In this document: one piece after another, positions 6,462-13,263 of the stretch
How the letters are laid out: each line of letters starts with the position of its first letter
How positions within the stretch are numbered: the first letter of the stretch is position 1
Assembly: GCA_964477735.1 (NCBI GenBank)
Contig: CAYZFD010000042.1
Location: forward strand, 1 to 13,263
Length of the DNA stretch: 13,263 nucleotides
Origin: CAYZFD01 sp964477735
GTDB lineage: Bacteria > Bacteroidota > Bacteroidia > Flavobacteriales > Flavobacteriaceae
Direction of reading: 5' to 3'
The notes under the pieces: model-generated
What the model was told of the DNA's origin: nothing
What the model saw: only the letters and a program-made list of their open reading frames with translations
Database searches by the model: none
Position numbers and translations under genes: made by a program

Positions 6462-9032
6462 TTAAAACTGTTGTCCTATGATAAAATGCGTTTCCCATCC
6501 ATGCGATTCCAAGCTATTGTCTAATCGGTTGTCAAAGCCATATCCAAAATCAATACCGAGCAATCCAAAGGCAGGCATAAATATACGAATTCCAGCACCA
6601 GCTGAGCGTTTTACAAAGAACGGATTATATTCACTAAAATTGTCATACCCATTACCCGCTTCTAAGAACGTGAGCGCAAATATTGAAGCAGAAGGTTTGA
6701 GTGTTATAGGATAGCGCAGTTCTAAAGAAAATTTATTGAACAAAGCAGAGCCGTTATTGCTCGAGAGGGATTGGTTTTCATATCCTCGAAGGGCGATGGT
6801 CTCCCGACCATCTAGGGCATAGTTGGCCATCCCATCTCCGCCAAGATAAAATCTTTCAAAAGGAATCAGTCCACGATCGTTGTTATAGGCCCCCAAAAAG
6901 CCAAACTCTGCATTGGTTCGCAAAACAAGCTTGTCCACCAAGCGGGTGTACCAAGTGCCGCTAAACTTCACTTTGTAATATTCTAACCAACGGTATTTTT
7001 CTTGATCAATCTTGGCTCTATTGGGAGTGCCATCCGTATTTTGGTAGGCAGGGTCGTCGGCCAGTTTGTCGTAATCTTTTTTAGAAAGCAAAGAATAGGG
7101 GGGAGAGAACTTTGCGCTTAGCGTAAACTGAGAACCTCCAAGCGGAAAAATAGGGTTGGTGTAGGTGTTGTTTCTCGAAAGGGCGACGGTGTAGGAGAGG
7201 TTGTTCGAGGTGCCATCTCCAAAAGTGAAAAGGCCAGTGTAGTAATTGTTGAGGTTATAGTACTGATATCCGATCGACTGAGAAAGTGTAAAATAATCGT
7301 CGGGGACTCGAAGTCGTTTGGCCAATCCGAGGTTGATCCCTGATATTTTAAAGAACTGGCTTTTGTCGGCCAGTCCGGTCAAGTAATCATAGCGGTATTG
7401 GGTGGTGTTGGAAAGCGAAACCGAAAACTGCACTGGCTGGCGTCCACCAAGCCATGGCTCTGCGAAAGTGAAGCTATAAGTTTCGTAAAAACGACTGGCT
7501 TGTAGGCGTAACGACAGGGTTTGTCCATCGCCCATAGGCAGGGGCTTGTATGCTTTTTTATTACGAATATTTCGCATCGAAAAGTTATTGAAAGAAAGTC
7601 CAAGGGTTCCAATAAAACCACCACCTCCATAGCCCCCCTGAAGTTCAATTTGGCTTGAGCCTTTTTCTACCAATCCATATTCGATGTCAACTGTTCCTGC
7701 GTTAGGATCTACGTTTTTAAAATCTGGAGAAATTTGTTCGGGGTCAAAAAAGCCGAGCTGCCCAAGCTCACGAACGGTTCTCACCACCAAATCCTTGCTG
7801 TAGAGCTCTCCGGGTTTTGTGCGAAGTTCACGATAAATAACATGATCGTTGGTGCGGTCATTGCCCACCACCGAAATTTTGTTAAAATAGGCCGGTTTTC
7901 CTTCAATAATTCTGATTTCGAAATCGATGGTGTCGTTGCTTGCTGCTACTTCAACAGGGTTGATAGAGGAAAATAAATACCCATTGTTTTGGTAGAGGTT
8001 GGTGAGGTCTTCGCCATCGGGTTTGGTGTTGTCGGCGATCCGTTTTTTTAGCAAAACTCCATTATAGGTATCTCCCTTTTTAAGTCCAAGCACTGAGGAC
8101 AATTGTTGATCGCTATAGACTGTATTGCCTAAAAACTTAATGCCTCCAAAATAATACTTATTGCCTTCCTCTACCTGAACTTTTACATCGATGAGGTCAT
8201 TGTTGATGATGACTGAATCGCGCACAACTCGAGCATCTCGATAGCCTTTTTCTTTATAGAAATCTATCAATGAGGAAAGATCCTCTTTAAAATCTTTCTC
8301 AATATATTTCGACTTTTTCCAGAACCGACCCAGCATTTTTTGCTTGGTGTTTTTTAGGCTTTTTTTCAAACGCCGGTCGCTAAAAACTTCGTTTCCTTCA
8401 AACGCAATTTCACGCACTTTCACTCGATTGCCTCTGTCCACATGAATCAGCAATTGTTGGTTGTTGGTGCCTGTGGTGTCTGGGCGGGTGTCTAGGGTGA
8501 CTTTGGTGTTGAGATAGCCGTCTTTTTTATATTTGTTGGTGATGTAATTTTTGGTATTGGTTAAAAAACTTTCTGAAAGCTTTTTGCCTTCTTTAAGTTC
8601 GGTGTCTTTCACCAGGGTTTCAATCTTACTTTTTTTAAGCCCTGTAATTTTATAATTCGAAAGTGTTGGAAGTTCTTGGATGTCGATTTCAAGGCTCGCA
8701 TGGTCACCATTCACATCGAGCAAATAAAAGTTGATGTCGCTAAACAGGTTTAGCTTCCACAATTTGTTGATGACAGCGCTGATTTCTTCTCCTGGAATTC
8801 TAATTTTTTGACCTTTTCGGAGTCCGGTAAAAGTCACCACCGTTTGGGGGCTAAAACTCTTGAGTCCAGAGACTTGAATACTGTCTAGGGTGTAAAGTTT
8901 TCCTTTGTCAAATTCGAGTTCTTGCGCGGCAAGGGGGGTGGCGCCAAGGTATAAAATACCGAGAGCAAAAAGGCGAATCAATACAGACTTAAGGATGCTT
9001 TTATTTGTGAAGTTGTGCACTTGTTTTTCCAA
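6462..9032 (-). CDS. bamA: Outer membrane protein assembly factor BamA
   Basis: BamA is the Omp85-family core of the BAM complex, which folds beta-barrels into the outer membrane. It has 856 residues. A signal sequence (about 1-37, ending ATPLAAQ) is followed by POTRA domains over about 45-470, seen in recurring blocks such as ITGLKKSKIE, IAFEGNEVFSDRRLKKSL, IKFLGNTVYSDQQLSSVL and ISVVGNDRTNDHVIYREL. The glycine-rich barrel entry (QGGYGGGGFIGTLGL) starts the 16-strand barrel. A substituted L6 motif ALRGYENQ stands where proteobacteria have VRGF, and the last strand ends HFIIGQQF with the terminal aromatic expected of a beta-signal. A long polar loop (about 655-690) is probably extracellular. 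The ATG at 9032 overlaps the end of uppS by 32 nt; no other Met precedes the signal sequence core. The gene sits in the order uppS-bamA-ompH-ompH typical of Bacteroidota. Confidence 0.97.
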   Translation of the reverse strand: MEKQVHNFTNKSILKSVLIRLFALGILYLGATPLAAQELEFDKGKLYTLDSIQVSGLKSFSPQTVVTFTGLRKGQKIRIPGEEISAVINKLWKLNLFSDINFYLLDVNGDHASLEIDIQELPTLSNYKITGLKKSKIETLVKDTELKEGKKLSESFLTNTKNYITNKYKKDGYLNTKVTLDTRPDTTGTNNQQLLIHVDRGNRVKVREIAFEGNEVFSDRRLKKSLKNTKQKMLGRFWKKSKYIEKDFKEDLSSLIDFYKEKGYRDARVVRDSVIINNDLIDVKVQVEEGNKYYFGGIKFLGNTVYSDQQLSSVLGLKKGDTYNGVLLKKRIADNTKPDGEDLTNLYQNNGYLFSSINPVEVAASNDTIDFEIRIIEGKPAYFNKISVVGNDRTNDHVIYRELRTKPGELYSKDLVVRTVRELGQLGFFDPEQISPDFKNVDPNAGTVDIEYGLVEKGSSQIELQGGYGGGGFIGTLGLSFNNFSMRNIRNKKAYKPLPMGDGQTLSLRLQASRFYETYSFTFAEPWLGGRQPVQFSVSLSNTTQYRYDYLTGLADKSQFFKISGINLGLAKRLRVPDDYFTLSQSIGYQYYNLNNYYTGLFTFGDGTSNNLSYTVALSRNNTYTNPIFPLGGSQFTLSAKFSPPYSLLSKKDYDKLADDPAYQNTDGTPNRAKIDQEKYRWLEYYKVKFSGTWYTRLVDKLVLRTNAEFGFLGAYNNDRGLIPFERFYLGGDGMANYALDGRETIALRGYENQSLSSNNGSALFNKFSLELRYPITLKPSASIFALTFLEAGNGYDNFSEYNPFFVKRSAGAGIRIFMPAFGLLGIDFGYGFDNRLDNSLESHGWETHFIIGQQF

Positions 9033-9741
9033 ACCTTCGTTCTCTTTGTTGATAGTTCACGATTGCTTTATAGAGGTTTTCTTTGTCAAATTCTGGCCAG
9101 GGGATGTTCGTAAAATAAAGTTCGGCATAGGCGATTTGCCACAATAAAAAATTACTAATCCTAAATTCACCACTAGTGCGAATCAACAAATCTACCTCTG
9201 GTAAATTTTGGGTGTAAAGATGCTCATTAATTATGGTTTCGTCAACATTTTCAACCGAAATTATGTTATTTTTAACTTTCTCGCAGATAGATTTCACGGC
9301 TTGTGCAATTTCTTCTCTGGCCCCATAGCTTAAGGCCAGGGTGAGGCAGAGCCCATTGTTTTGGGCTGTTTGCTGCATCACCTCTCTGAGCTCTCCCAAA
9401 GCCTTAGAGGGCAATTGTTCTAAGTTCCCTATGGCTTCCAAGCGTATGTTGTTGGTTTGCAGATTTTTTAATTCTTTTTTTAGGGAAGCAATGAGTAGTT
9501 TCATTAGGGTATTGACTTCAAGCGCTGGCCGTTTCCAGTTTTCAGTTGAAAAGGCAAAAAGGGTTAGGTTTTTGATTCCTAAAGTCCTGGCGGCTTCCAC
9601 GGTTTTTCGGACAGCCTCTGCGCCCTTTTTATGGCCAAACGTTCTGAGTTTCCCTCTTTGCTTGGCCCAACGCCCATTGCCGTCCATGATAATAGCGACG
9701 TGTTCGGGGAGTTGGTTTAGGTTGATTTCTTCTTCGATCAT
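9001..9741 (-). CDS. uppS: Isoprenyl transferase (undecaprenyl diphosphate synthase)
   Basis: This is a cis-prenyltransferase that adds isopentenyl units to farnesyl diphosphate, giving undecaprenyl diphosphate, the lipid carrier for peptidoglycan and surface polysaccharides. It acts at the inner face of the cytoplasmic membrane. With the chosen start the protein has 246 residues. Motifs present are HVAIIMDGNGRWA with the Mg-binding Asp20, the diphosphate-binding FGHKKGAEAVR (about 35-45), FAFSTENWKRP (63-72), and DLLIRTSGEFRISNFLLWQ (184-202) with Arg188, Arg194 and Ser196. AYAELYF carries the metal-associated Glu207, and RERRFG closes the fold. An in-frame ATG at 9771 would add ten residues and overlap the upstream gene by 29 nt. 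I prefer ATG 9741, which follows the porG-like stop after one base (TAA-T-ATG) and leaves a normal N-terminus. The 3' end overlaps bamA. Confidence 0.96.
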   Translation of the reverse strand: MIEEEINLNQLPEHVAIIMDGNGRWAKQRGKLRTFGHKKGAEAVRKTVEAARTLGIKNLTLFAFSTENWKRPALEVNTLMKLLIASLKKELKNLQTNNIRLEAIGNLEQLPSKALGELREVMQQTAQNNGLCLTLALSYGAREEIAQAVKSICEKVKNNIISVENVDETIINEHLYTQNLPEVDLLIRTSGEFRISNFLLWQIAYAELYFTNIPWPEFDKENLYKAIVNYQQRERRFGKTSAQLHK

Positions 9742-9742
9742 A

Positions 9743-10435
9743 TTAAAGGCAATAGCAGGGCGGTTTGCCAAAGGTATAACTTATCGTAAGACCAGAAAAG
9801 AAATACCAATCATTGGTTAATGAACTTCCAAAAGGTTTTTTAATGCTTCCTTGAACATTTTTAGGATAGCTTCCATCGAGGTTGTCATTAAGGCTAAACC
9901 GCATGGCGGCTTCAAGGCCCACCACCCATCGAAATCCTAAGCGAATTTTGGCTCCAAAAGCAGCCGGAATGATTAAGGTATTGAAATGGGCTGTGGCGGT
10001 GGCGCGTTTTTCATTTAGGGGATAATATAAGTTTTCGGCTCTCGCGTATCCGATTCCTCCAAACAAATAGGGCGTAAAGACCAACCCTCTGTCGTTGAGA
10101 TTGAAATTGAAAAAGTGAAATTCTAAGCCCGCTGTGATTTCTTGTAGTTCGTTTTCAAAAACATAGCCTCTTTCTTGTCGAGCGGGGATTGCAGATTCGT
10201 TGTCGTTTCCGAGTAGGGATGTTGACAAAAGGTTGAACCGTAGCGAATAGCGCTCGTGTGCATTCCATCGATACAAGAGGCCGTAGGCCAATTTTTTGGG
10301 TTGCAAATAATCGGTTTGCCCCACGTCGCCACTAAAATTAGATCCTCCAAAAAACAAGCCTGCCTCGTGTGCTTGAGCCGAAGCAGATAGAGAGAGGAGT
10401 AGGAGAAAAAAACCAAAAAGCGCTTTCGAAAACAT
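9743..10435 (-). CDS. porG: DUF6089 family outer-membrane protein, PorG-like (type IX secretion)
   Basis: This is a 230-residue predicted outer-membrane beta-barrel. A signal peptide (about 1-20, ending SASAQA) is followed by HEAGLFFGGSNFSGDVGQTDYLQPKKLAYGLLYRWN, the recognisable start of DUF6089 proteins, and by barrel strands such as ITAGLEFHFFNFNLN, FTPYLFGGIGYARAE and FSGLTISYTFG. PorG of Porphyromonas gingivalis, a T9SS outer-membrane protein associated with the PorK/PorN ring, belongs to this family. As I recall, its gene also sits immediately before uppS, bamA and two ompH genes, the same order as here. The symbol is therefore inferred from family plus synteny. The C-terminus ends in PPCYCL, a two-cysteine tail after the last strand. 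The gene is the first of the operon, with a promoter box almost touching its ATG, and stops 1 nt before uppS. Confidence 0.82.
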   Translation of the reverse strand: MFSKALFGFFLLLLSLSASAQAHEAGLFFGGSNFSGDVGQTDYLQPKKLAYGLLYRWNAHERYSLRFNLLSTSLLGNDNESAIPARQERGYVFENELQEITAGLEFHFFNFNLNDRGLVFTPYLFGGIGYARAENLYYPLNEKRATATAHFNTLIIPAAFGAKIRLGFRWVVGLEAAMRFSLNDNLDGSYPKNVQGSIKKPFGSSLTNDWYFFSGLTISYTFGKPPCYCL

Positions 10436-10439
10436 GTTG

Positions 10440-10447
10440 CAAAGATA
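10440..10447 (-). promoter_or_regulatory. Predicted -7 promoter box of the porG-uppS-bamA-ompH operon
   Basis: Minus-strand TATCTTTG matches TAnnTTTG exactly. Only four bases separate it from the ATG at 10435, so transcription would begin at or within 1-2 nt of the start codon. A TTC at 10470-10468, 20 bp upstream, is a two-out-of-three match to the -33 TTG. Confidence 0.5.
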
Positions 10448-10502
10448 CTTTTTTGATAGACCTCTTTGAAGGCCATATCACATTAACGGAAAAAAGTGGC
10501 AT

Positions 10503-11390
10503 TTAGTTTCGTGTGTCTTCGCCCCATAGCATTTTTCTTCGTAGAGTTTCAAAAAAACGATTGTTGCGAAGTTGCACCAGCTTCAATGTGAAAGCAGCTT
10601 TTTGAATCGAAATCACAGTACCTTCATTCACGGTTACTATGCGAGAGTCGAGTGAGATGAGGTGTTGTTCTTCTCTACAAGAAACTTTTAAGGTCACTTG
10701 AGTGTCGTCGGCCAGCACTAGGGGGCGTGCGTTGAGGTTGTGTGGTGCGATGGGGGTGAGCACCCAGGTTCTGCTGTTGGGGGCCATTACTGGGCCCCCA
10801 CAACTGAGCGAATAGCCCGTTGACCCTGTGGGGGTGGCCAACATCAGTCCGTCGGCCCAATAGGTGTTGAGGTAATTTTGGTCGAGCATGGTTTCGATTT
10901 GGATCATAGAAGTGGTGTTTTTTCGGCTCACCACCACTTCGTTGAGGGCATAGGGAAGCAACTTCACTTTTTTGTTGGGGGGATTCAGTTGCACCTCAAG
11001 CAAACTTCTTTCTTCCAAATCAAAATCTCCGTTCAGAATATCGGAGATTCCTTTTTGGATGTCTTCTTTTTTCAATGAGGCCAAAAACCCCAATCGGCCT
11101 GTGTTGATGCCCAATATTGGAATCCCGGCATCACGAACATAGGTCAATGATCTTAGCATAGACCCATCGCCTCCCACCGAAAAAAACACATCGGTTTGCT
11201 TGTCTAGTTGATCATGGTTGGCAAAAGTGCTGTGCTGGTCTAGCAAGTTTTTGGTGGCTTGAGCCAATTTTTTTTCGACTTGCAATTGCACGCCTGCTGC
11301 TTGCATCATGGGCACCAAAACTTCCAGCACCGAAAGGGTATCTTTGTTAGAATGTTGCCCAAAAAGGGCGATGCGTTGTGGTTTATTCAT
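10503..11390 (-). CDS. nadK: NAD kinase
   Basis: NAD kinase phosphorylates the 2'-hydroxyl of NAD at its adenosine ribose, using ATP or polyphosphate, and is the sole de novo source of NADP. It is cytoplasmic and acts as an oligomer. The 295 residues hold all diagnostic motifs: GGDGSM at 73-78 with catalytic Asp75, ILGINTGRLGFLA (about 92-104), the NE pair at 150-151 in LPYALNEVVVSR, and TPTGSTGYSLSCGGP (about 186-200). The C-terminal part has the conserved LTPIAPHNLNARPLV segment. The length is normal for Bacteroidota. The ATG at 11390 lies 25 nt after an exact TAnnTTTG box, so nadK appears to have its own promoter, though readthrough from the small gene upstream is possible. No clear terminator separates it from the porG-like gene 67 bp downstream. 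Confidence 0.97.
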   Translation of the reverse strand: MNKPQRIALFGQHSNKDTLSVLEVLVPMMQAAGVQLQVEKKLAQATKNLLDQHSTFANHDQLDKQTDVFFSVGGDGSMLRSLTYVRDAGIPILGINTGRLGFLASLKKEDIQKGISDILNGDFDLEERSLLEVQLNPPNKKVKLLPYALNEVVVSRKNTTSMIQIETMLDQNYLNTYWADGLMLATPTGSTGYSLSCGGPVMAPNSRTWVLTPIAPHNLNARPLVLADDTQVTLKVSCREEQHLISLDSRIVTVNEGTVISIQKAAFTLKLVQLRNNRFFETLRRKMLWGEDTRN

Positions 11391-11415
11391 GAATTGCTAG
11401 CGAAAAGACTGCTTA

Positions 11416-11423
11416 CAAAAGTA
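11416..11423 (-). promoter_or_regulatory. Predicted -7 promoter box of nadK
   Basis: Minus-strand TACTTTTG is an exact TAnnTTTG match in the 70-bp gap between the small ACT-like gene and nadK. A TTG at 11443-11441 lies 17 bp upstream and could serve as the -33 element at short spacing. The predicted leader is about 22 nt. Confidence 0.52.
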
Positions 11424-11460
11424 CACATTTTGCTTCATTGCAACGATTGGCCGTTTTCGA

Positions 11461-11790
11461 CTAAAGTTCGAGATATTTGGTGAGGTAGGCCGCGTGAGAT
11501 TCTAAATCTTCGTGGGCATAATCTTGATCGTGCTGACTGAGAATTTGGCCGCCGTGACGTCGAAGGCATTGCAGTAAAGCATTGATGTTTGAAGCCACCA
11601 AGTATAGAGTTAATTCGGTGTGGGTTTCTGTTTGATGCGAAACCGACATGCTAAGCAATTCGGCTTGTTCGTTTTGCGCCCATTCCACGATTTTGTCCCA
11701 ACTAAACTGAGATTTAGGAAACTTCACCACCAGTCTTTCTAGTGATGCAGCAGTGGAGTGCGCCAGTAAATCGTGGTCGAAAGCTGTCAT
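11461..11790 (-). CDS. Small ACT-like protein, probable remnant of a CBS-domain protein
   Basis: This is a 109-residue cytoplasmic protein without signal peptide or membrane segment. In other Flavobacteriia the gene between nadK and pdxJ encodes, as I remember it, a protein of about 220 residues with two CBS domains followed by an ACT-like domain ending in a YLDKYL-type motif. This protein resembles only the second half: LERLVVKFPKSQFSW (about 18-32), IVEWAQNEQAELLSM, ELTLYLVASNINALLQCLRRHG and the final HAAYLTKYLEL. The first 17 residues look like the very end of the second CBS domain. ATG 11790 is the only start: the frame stays open upstream to a TAA within the pdxJ start region but contains no ATG, GTG or TTG. 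A weak promoter box with one mismatch (AAATTTTG, 11814-11807) precedes it. The function is unknown; the ACT-like fold may bind a small ligand. It could also be a degraded gene. Confidence 0.7.
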   Translation of the reverse strand: MTAFDHDLLAHSTAASLERLVVKFPKSQFSWDKIVEWAQNEQAELLSMSVSHQTETHTELTLYLVASNINALLQCLRRHGGQILSQHDQDYAHEDLESHAAYLTKYLEL

Positions 11791-11814
11791 ACTTGAGACT
11801 AAGTTACAAAATTT

Positions 11815-11846
11815 CTTGAATATGGGGGGCGGTTTATTTATTTTTG
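11815..11846 (+). promoter_or_regulatory. Predicted promoter of pdxJ (-33 and -7 elements)
   Basis: This is the best two-part Bacteroidota promoter in the window: CTTG at 11815-11818 (three of four bases of TTTG), a 20-bp spacer, and an exact TAnnTTTG box (TATTTTTG, 11839-11846). The predicted start of transcription is near 11850, leaving a leader of about 12 nt before the ATG at 11862. Confidence 0.62.
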
Positions 11847-11861
11847 GCTCATAATTTTTTT

Positions 11862-12593
11862 ATGACCAAACTCAGTGTAAACATCAACAAATTGGCCACG
11901 CTTCGCAATGCGCGTGGGGGGCAGTTGCCCAATTTGTTAAAGTCGGCTACCGATCTTCAGCGTTTTGGGGCCCAAGGCATCACCATTCATCCCCGTCCTG
12001 ACGAGAGGCACATTCGCTATTCCGATGCTCGTGCTTTGCCCGCCGTGGTGCACACAGAGTTTAATATTGAAGGCAATCCGATTCCTACATTTATAGATTT
12101 GGTAAAGGAGGTGAAGCCCACCCAAGTGACGCTTGTGCCCGATGCCGAAGACGCCATTACCTCTAATGCGGGGTGGGACACGATCAAACACCACGCTTTT
12201 TTAAAAGACATCATTGCCGAATTTCAGGAGTATGGAATCCGCACTTCAATTTTTGTGGATCCCCATGAGGCCATGGTAGAAGGCGCCAAGGCCACGGGCA
12301 CCGATCGGATAGAGCTCTACACCGAATCTTATGCGGTGGCTTATGCACAGGGAAACCCTCAGCAGGCTGTGGCGCCTTTTGTGGCGGCGGCCCAAAAAGC
12401 CCAAGAGCTGGGTCTGGGGCTCAACGCTGGGCATGATCTCAGTCTCGAAAACATTGCTTTTTTTGCCCAAAACATCCCCGGCTTGTTAGAGGTTTCTATT
12501 GGGCATGCCCTAGTTTGTGAGGCCCTCTACTTTGGTTTCGAAAATGTGATAGGGCAATATCGCTATAAACTTCAAAACCCAAATTTAAGTTGA
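11862..12593 (+). CDS. pdxJ: Pyridoxine 5'-phosphate synthase
   Basis: PdxJ condenses 1-deoxy-D-xylulose 5-phosphate with 3-amino-2-oxopropyl phosphate to form pyridoxine 5'-phosphate, the last ring-forming step of DXP-dependent vitamin B6 synthesis. It is a cytoplasmic TIM-barrel enzyme. With start 11862 it has 243 residues, the usual size. Motifs are KLSVNINKLATLRNARGG (3-20), GITIHPRPDERHIRY (39-53) with His43, HTEFNIEGNP (64-73) with Glu70, VTLVPDAEDAITSNAGWD (about 89-106), RIELYTE (149-155) and GLNAGHDLSLEN with His191. These correspond to catalytic His45, Glu72 and His193 of the E. coli enzyme. ATG 11862 is preferred over an in-frame TTG at 11844, which lies inside the promoter box. 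The TGA overlaps the start of the next gene. Confidence 0.97.
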   Translation: MTKLSVNINKLATLRNARGGQLPNLLKSATDLQRFGAQGITIHPRPDERHIRYSDARALPAVVHTEFNIEGNPIPTFIDLVKEVKPTQVTLVPDAEDAITSNAGWDTIKHHAFLKDIIAEFQEYGIRTSIFVDPHEAMVEGAKATGTDRIELYTESYAVAYAQGNPQQAVAPFVAAAQKAQELGLGLNAGHDLSLENIAFFAQNIPGLLEVSIGHALVCEALYFGFENVIGQYRYKLQNPNLS

Positions 12594-13263
12594 GTCCATC
12601 GCTGCACAGCACCGTGATGGGTGAGGGATCACCACTGCTTATTTTGCATGGTTTTTTGGGCATGTCCGACAATTGGAAGTCTATGGGGATGCGGTATGCA
12701 GAAGCCGGTATGGCCGTGCACCTCATCGATCAGCGCAACCACGGGCGTAGTTTTCACAGTCCCGAGTTTTCGTATGCACATATGGTAGCAGATTTAGAAG
12801 CCTATTGTAAAACCCATGGCTTGGGAGAGGTGATGGTTTTGGGGCATTCTATGGGAGGAAAAGCCGCCATGTTGTGGGCTACGCAACAACCCCAACGCAT
12901 TCGAAAATTATTGGTGGCCGATATTGCACCACGACATTATCCCATGCACCACCAAGCCATTTTGGAGGCCCTATTGCGTCTTGATTTTGAGGTGATCAAG
13001 ACTCGAAGTGCCGCCGATGAAGCACTGGCACAACATTTTGAAGTCCCCAGTTTTAGACAGTTTTTGCTCAAGAATCTCTATTGGAAAACCCCTGATTGTT
13101 TGGCTTGGCGCCCCAATTTGAGGGTATTACAGGCCCAACTCGAGGCCATAGGAGAAGCCCTTCCTCCAACAGCCTTGTTTTCGGGGCCATCACTTTTTCT
13201 GAAAGGTGCCTTGTCGGATTATATTCTGCCAGCCGACTATCAACAAATCCAACAACAGTTTCC
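12590..13263 (+). CDS. Alpha/beta-fold hydrolase, YbfF-like (3'-truncated by window edge)
   Basis: This is a serine hydrolase of the alpha/beta superfamily, probably an esterase similar to E. coli YbfF; the substrate is unknown. The 224 visible residues start with SPSLHSTVMGEGSPLLILHGFLG, giving the oxyanion motif HGF at about 20-22. HLIDQRNHGRS follows (about 46-56), then the nucleophile elbow GHSMGG with Ser87, and VADIAPRHYPMHH opens the cap region. The frame runs open to the window end, so the catalytic Asp/His region is only partly covered and the last strand and helix are missing. The upstream frame has a stop at 12566-12568 and no ATG before the conserved N-terminus. The TTG at 12590 fits best, overlapping the pdxJ TGA as TTGA. 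ATG 12617 would cut off the first strand. The pairing with pdxJ in one transcript recurs in Flavobacteriia, as I recall it. Confidence 0.9.
   Translation, partial: MSPSLHSTVMGEGSPLLILHGFLGMSDNWKSMGMRYAEAGMAVHLIDQRNHGRSFHSPEFSYAHMVADLEAYCKTHGLGEVMVLGHSMGGKAAMLWATQQPQRIRKLLVADIAPRHYPMHHQAILEALLRLDFEVIKTRSAADEALAQHFEVPSFRQFLLKNLYWKTPDCLAWRPNLRVLQAQLEAIGEALPPTALFSGPSLFLKGALSDYILPADYQQIQQQF

Noticed and set aside
9742..9771. Ten-residue N-terminal extension of uppS starting inside the porG-like gene
   Set aside because: It is possible, but the ATG at 9741 gives a family-typical N-terminus and a clean stop-start junction.
9341..9820. 159-aa open frame antisense to uppS
   Set aside because: Its composition is that of a shadow of uppS, which carries all its family motifs; there is no start context or known family.
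11824..11829. Run of six G in the pdxJ upstream region
   Set aside because: It is a single short run between promoter elements, with no other G-tracts to form a quadruplex and no repeat structure.
1..13263. Search for defence systems, mobile elements, CRISPR, tRNAs or riboswitches
   Set aside because: Every stretch is covered by recognisable core genes with spacers of 100 bp or less; no repeats, integrase, transposase or structured leader was seen.

Overview
The window is an ordinary chromosomal stretch from a member of Bacteroidota, most likely the Flavobacteriia. It carries two type IX secretion (T9SS) outer-membrane proteins, a PorP/SprF-type protein and a PorG-type DUF6089 protein. It also has a two-Skp BAM operon, a NifU-like protein with two Nfu N-terminal domains, and promoter boxes of the Bacteroidota form TAnnTTTG. 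All fourteen genes are compact and vertically inherited in style. I see no mobile element, CRISPR array, rRNA or tRNA.

Layout. Positions 1-1024 hold the 3' part of a TolC-type efflux gene, followed on the same strand by tsaB (t6A tRNA modification). tsaB runs tail-to-tail into a NifU-like Fe-S scaffold gene on the minus strand. A 99-bp divergent spacer (2655-2753) separates that gene from a plus-strand pair, PorP/SprF plus gamma-carbonic anhydrase. This pair collides tail-to-tail with murI (glutamate racemase). Upstream of murI lies a strong intrinsic terminator (5053-5078) that closes a long minus-strand operon: porG-like DUF6089, uppS, bamA, then two ompH/skp genes. Before that operon, also on the minus strand, are nadK with its own promoter box and a small 109-aa gene that looks like the ACT-like half of the CBS-domain protein usually found at this place. 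A divergent spacer then leads to plus-strand pdxJ and an overlapping alpha/beta hydrolase gene cut by the window end.

Functional theme. The minus-strand operon is an envelope-assembly unit: UppS makes the lipid carrier for peptidoglycan and O-antigen, BamA inserts outer-membrane barrels, the Skp/OmpH proteins chaperone them across the periplasm, and PorG is a T9SS outer-membrane protein. porG/uppS/bamA are joined by a 1-nt gap and a 32-nt overlap, which suggests translational coupling. MurI adds D-glutamate for peptidoglycan. The remaining genes are housekeeping (NADP, PLP, t6A, Fe-S).

Most noteworthy points: the apparent loss of the CBS pair from the gene between nadK and pdxJ; predicted leaderless or nearly leaderless starts for porG and murI; a terminator placed directly before murI; and TTG starts for the PorP/SprF and hydrolase genes. 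I found no convincing undescribed system. Family assignments rest on recognised motifs and remembered family sequences, since no search could be run.
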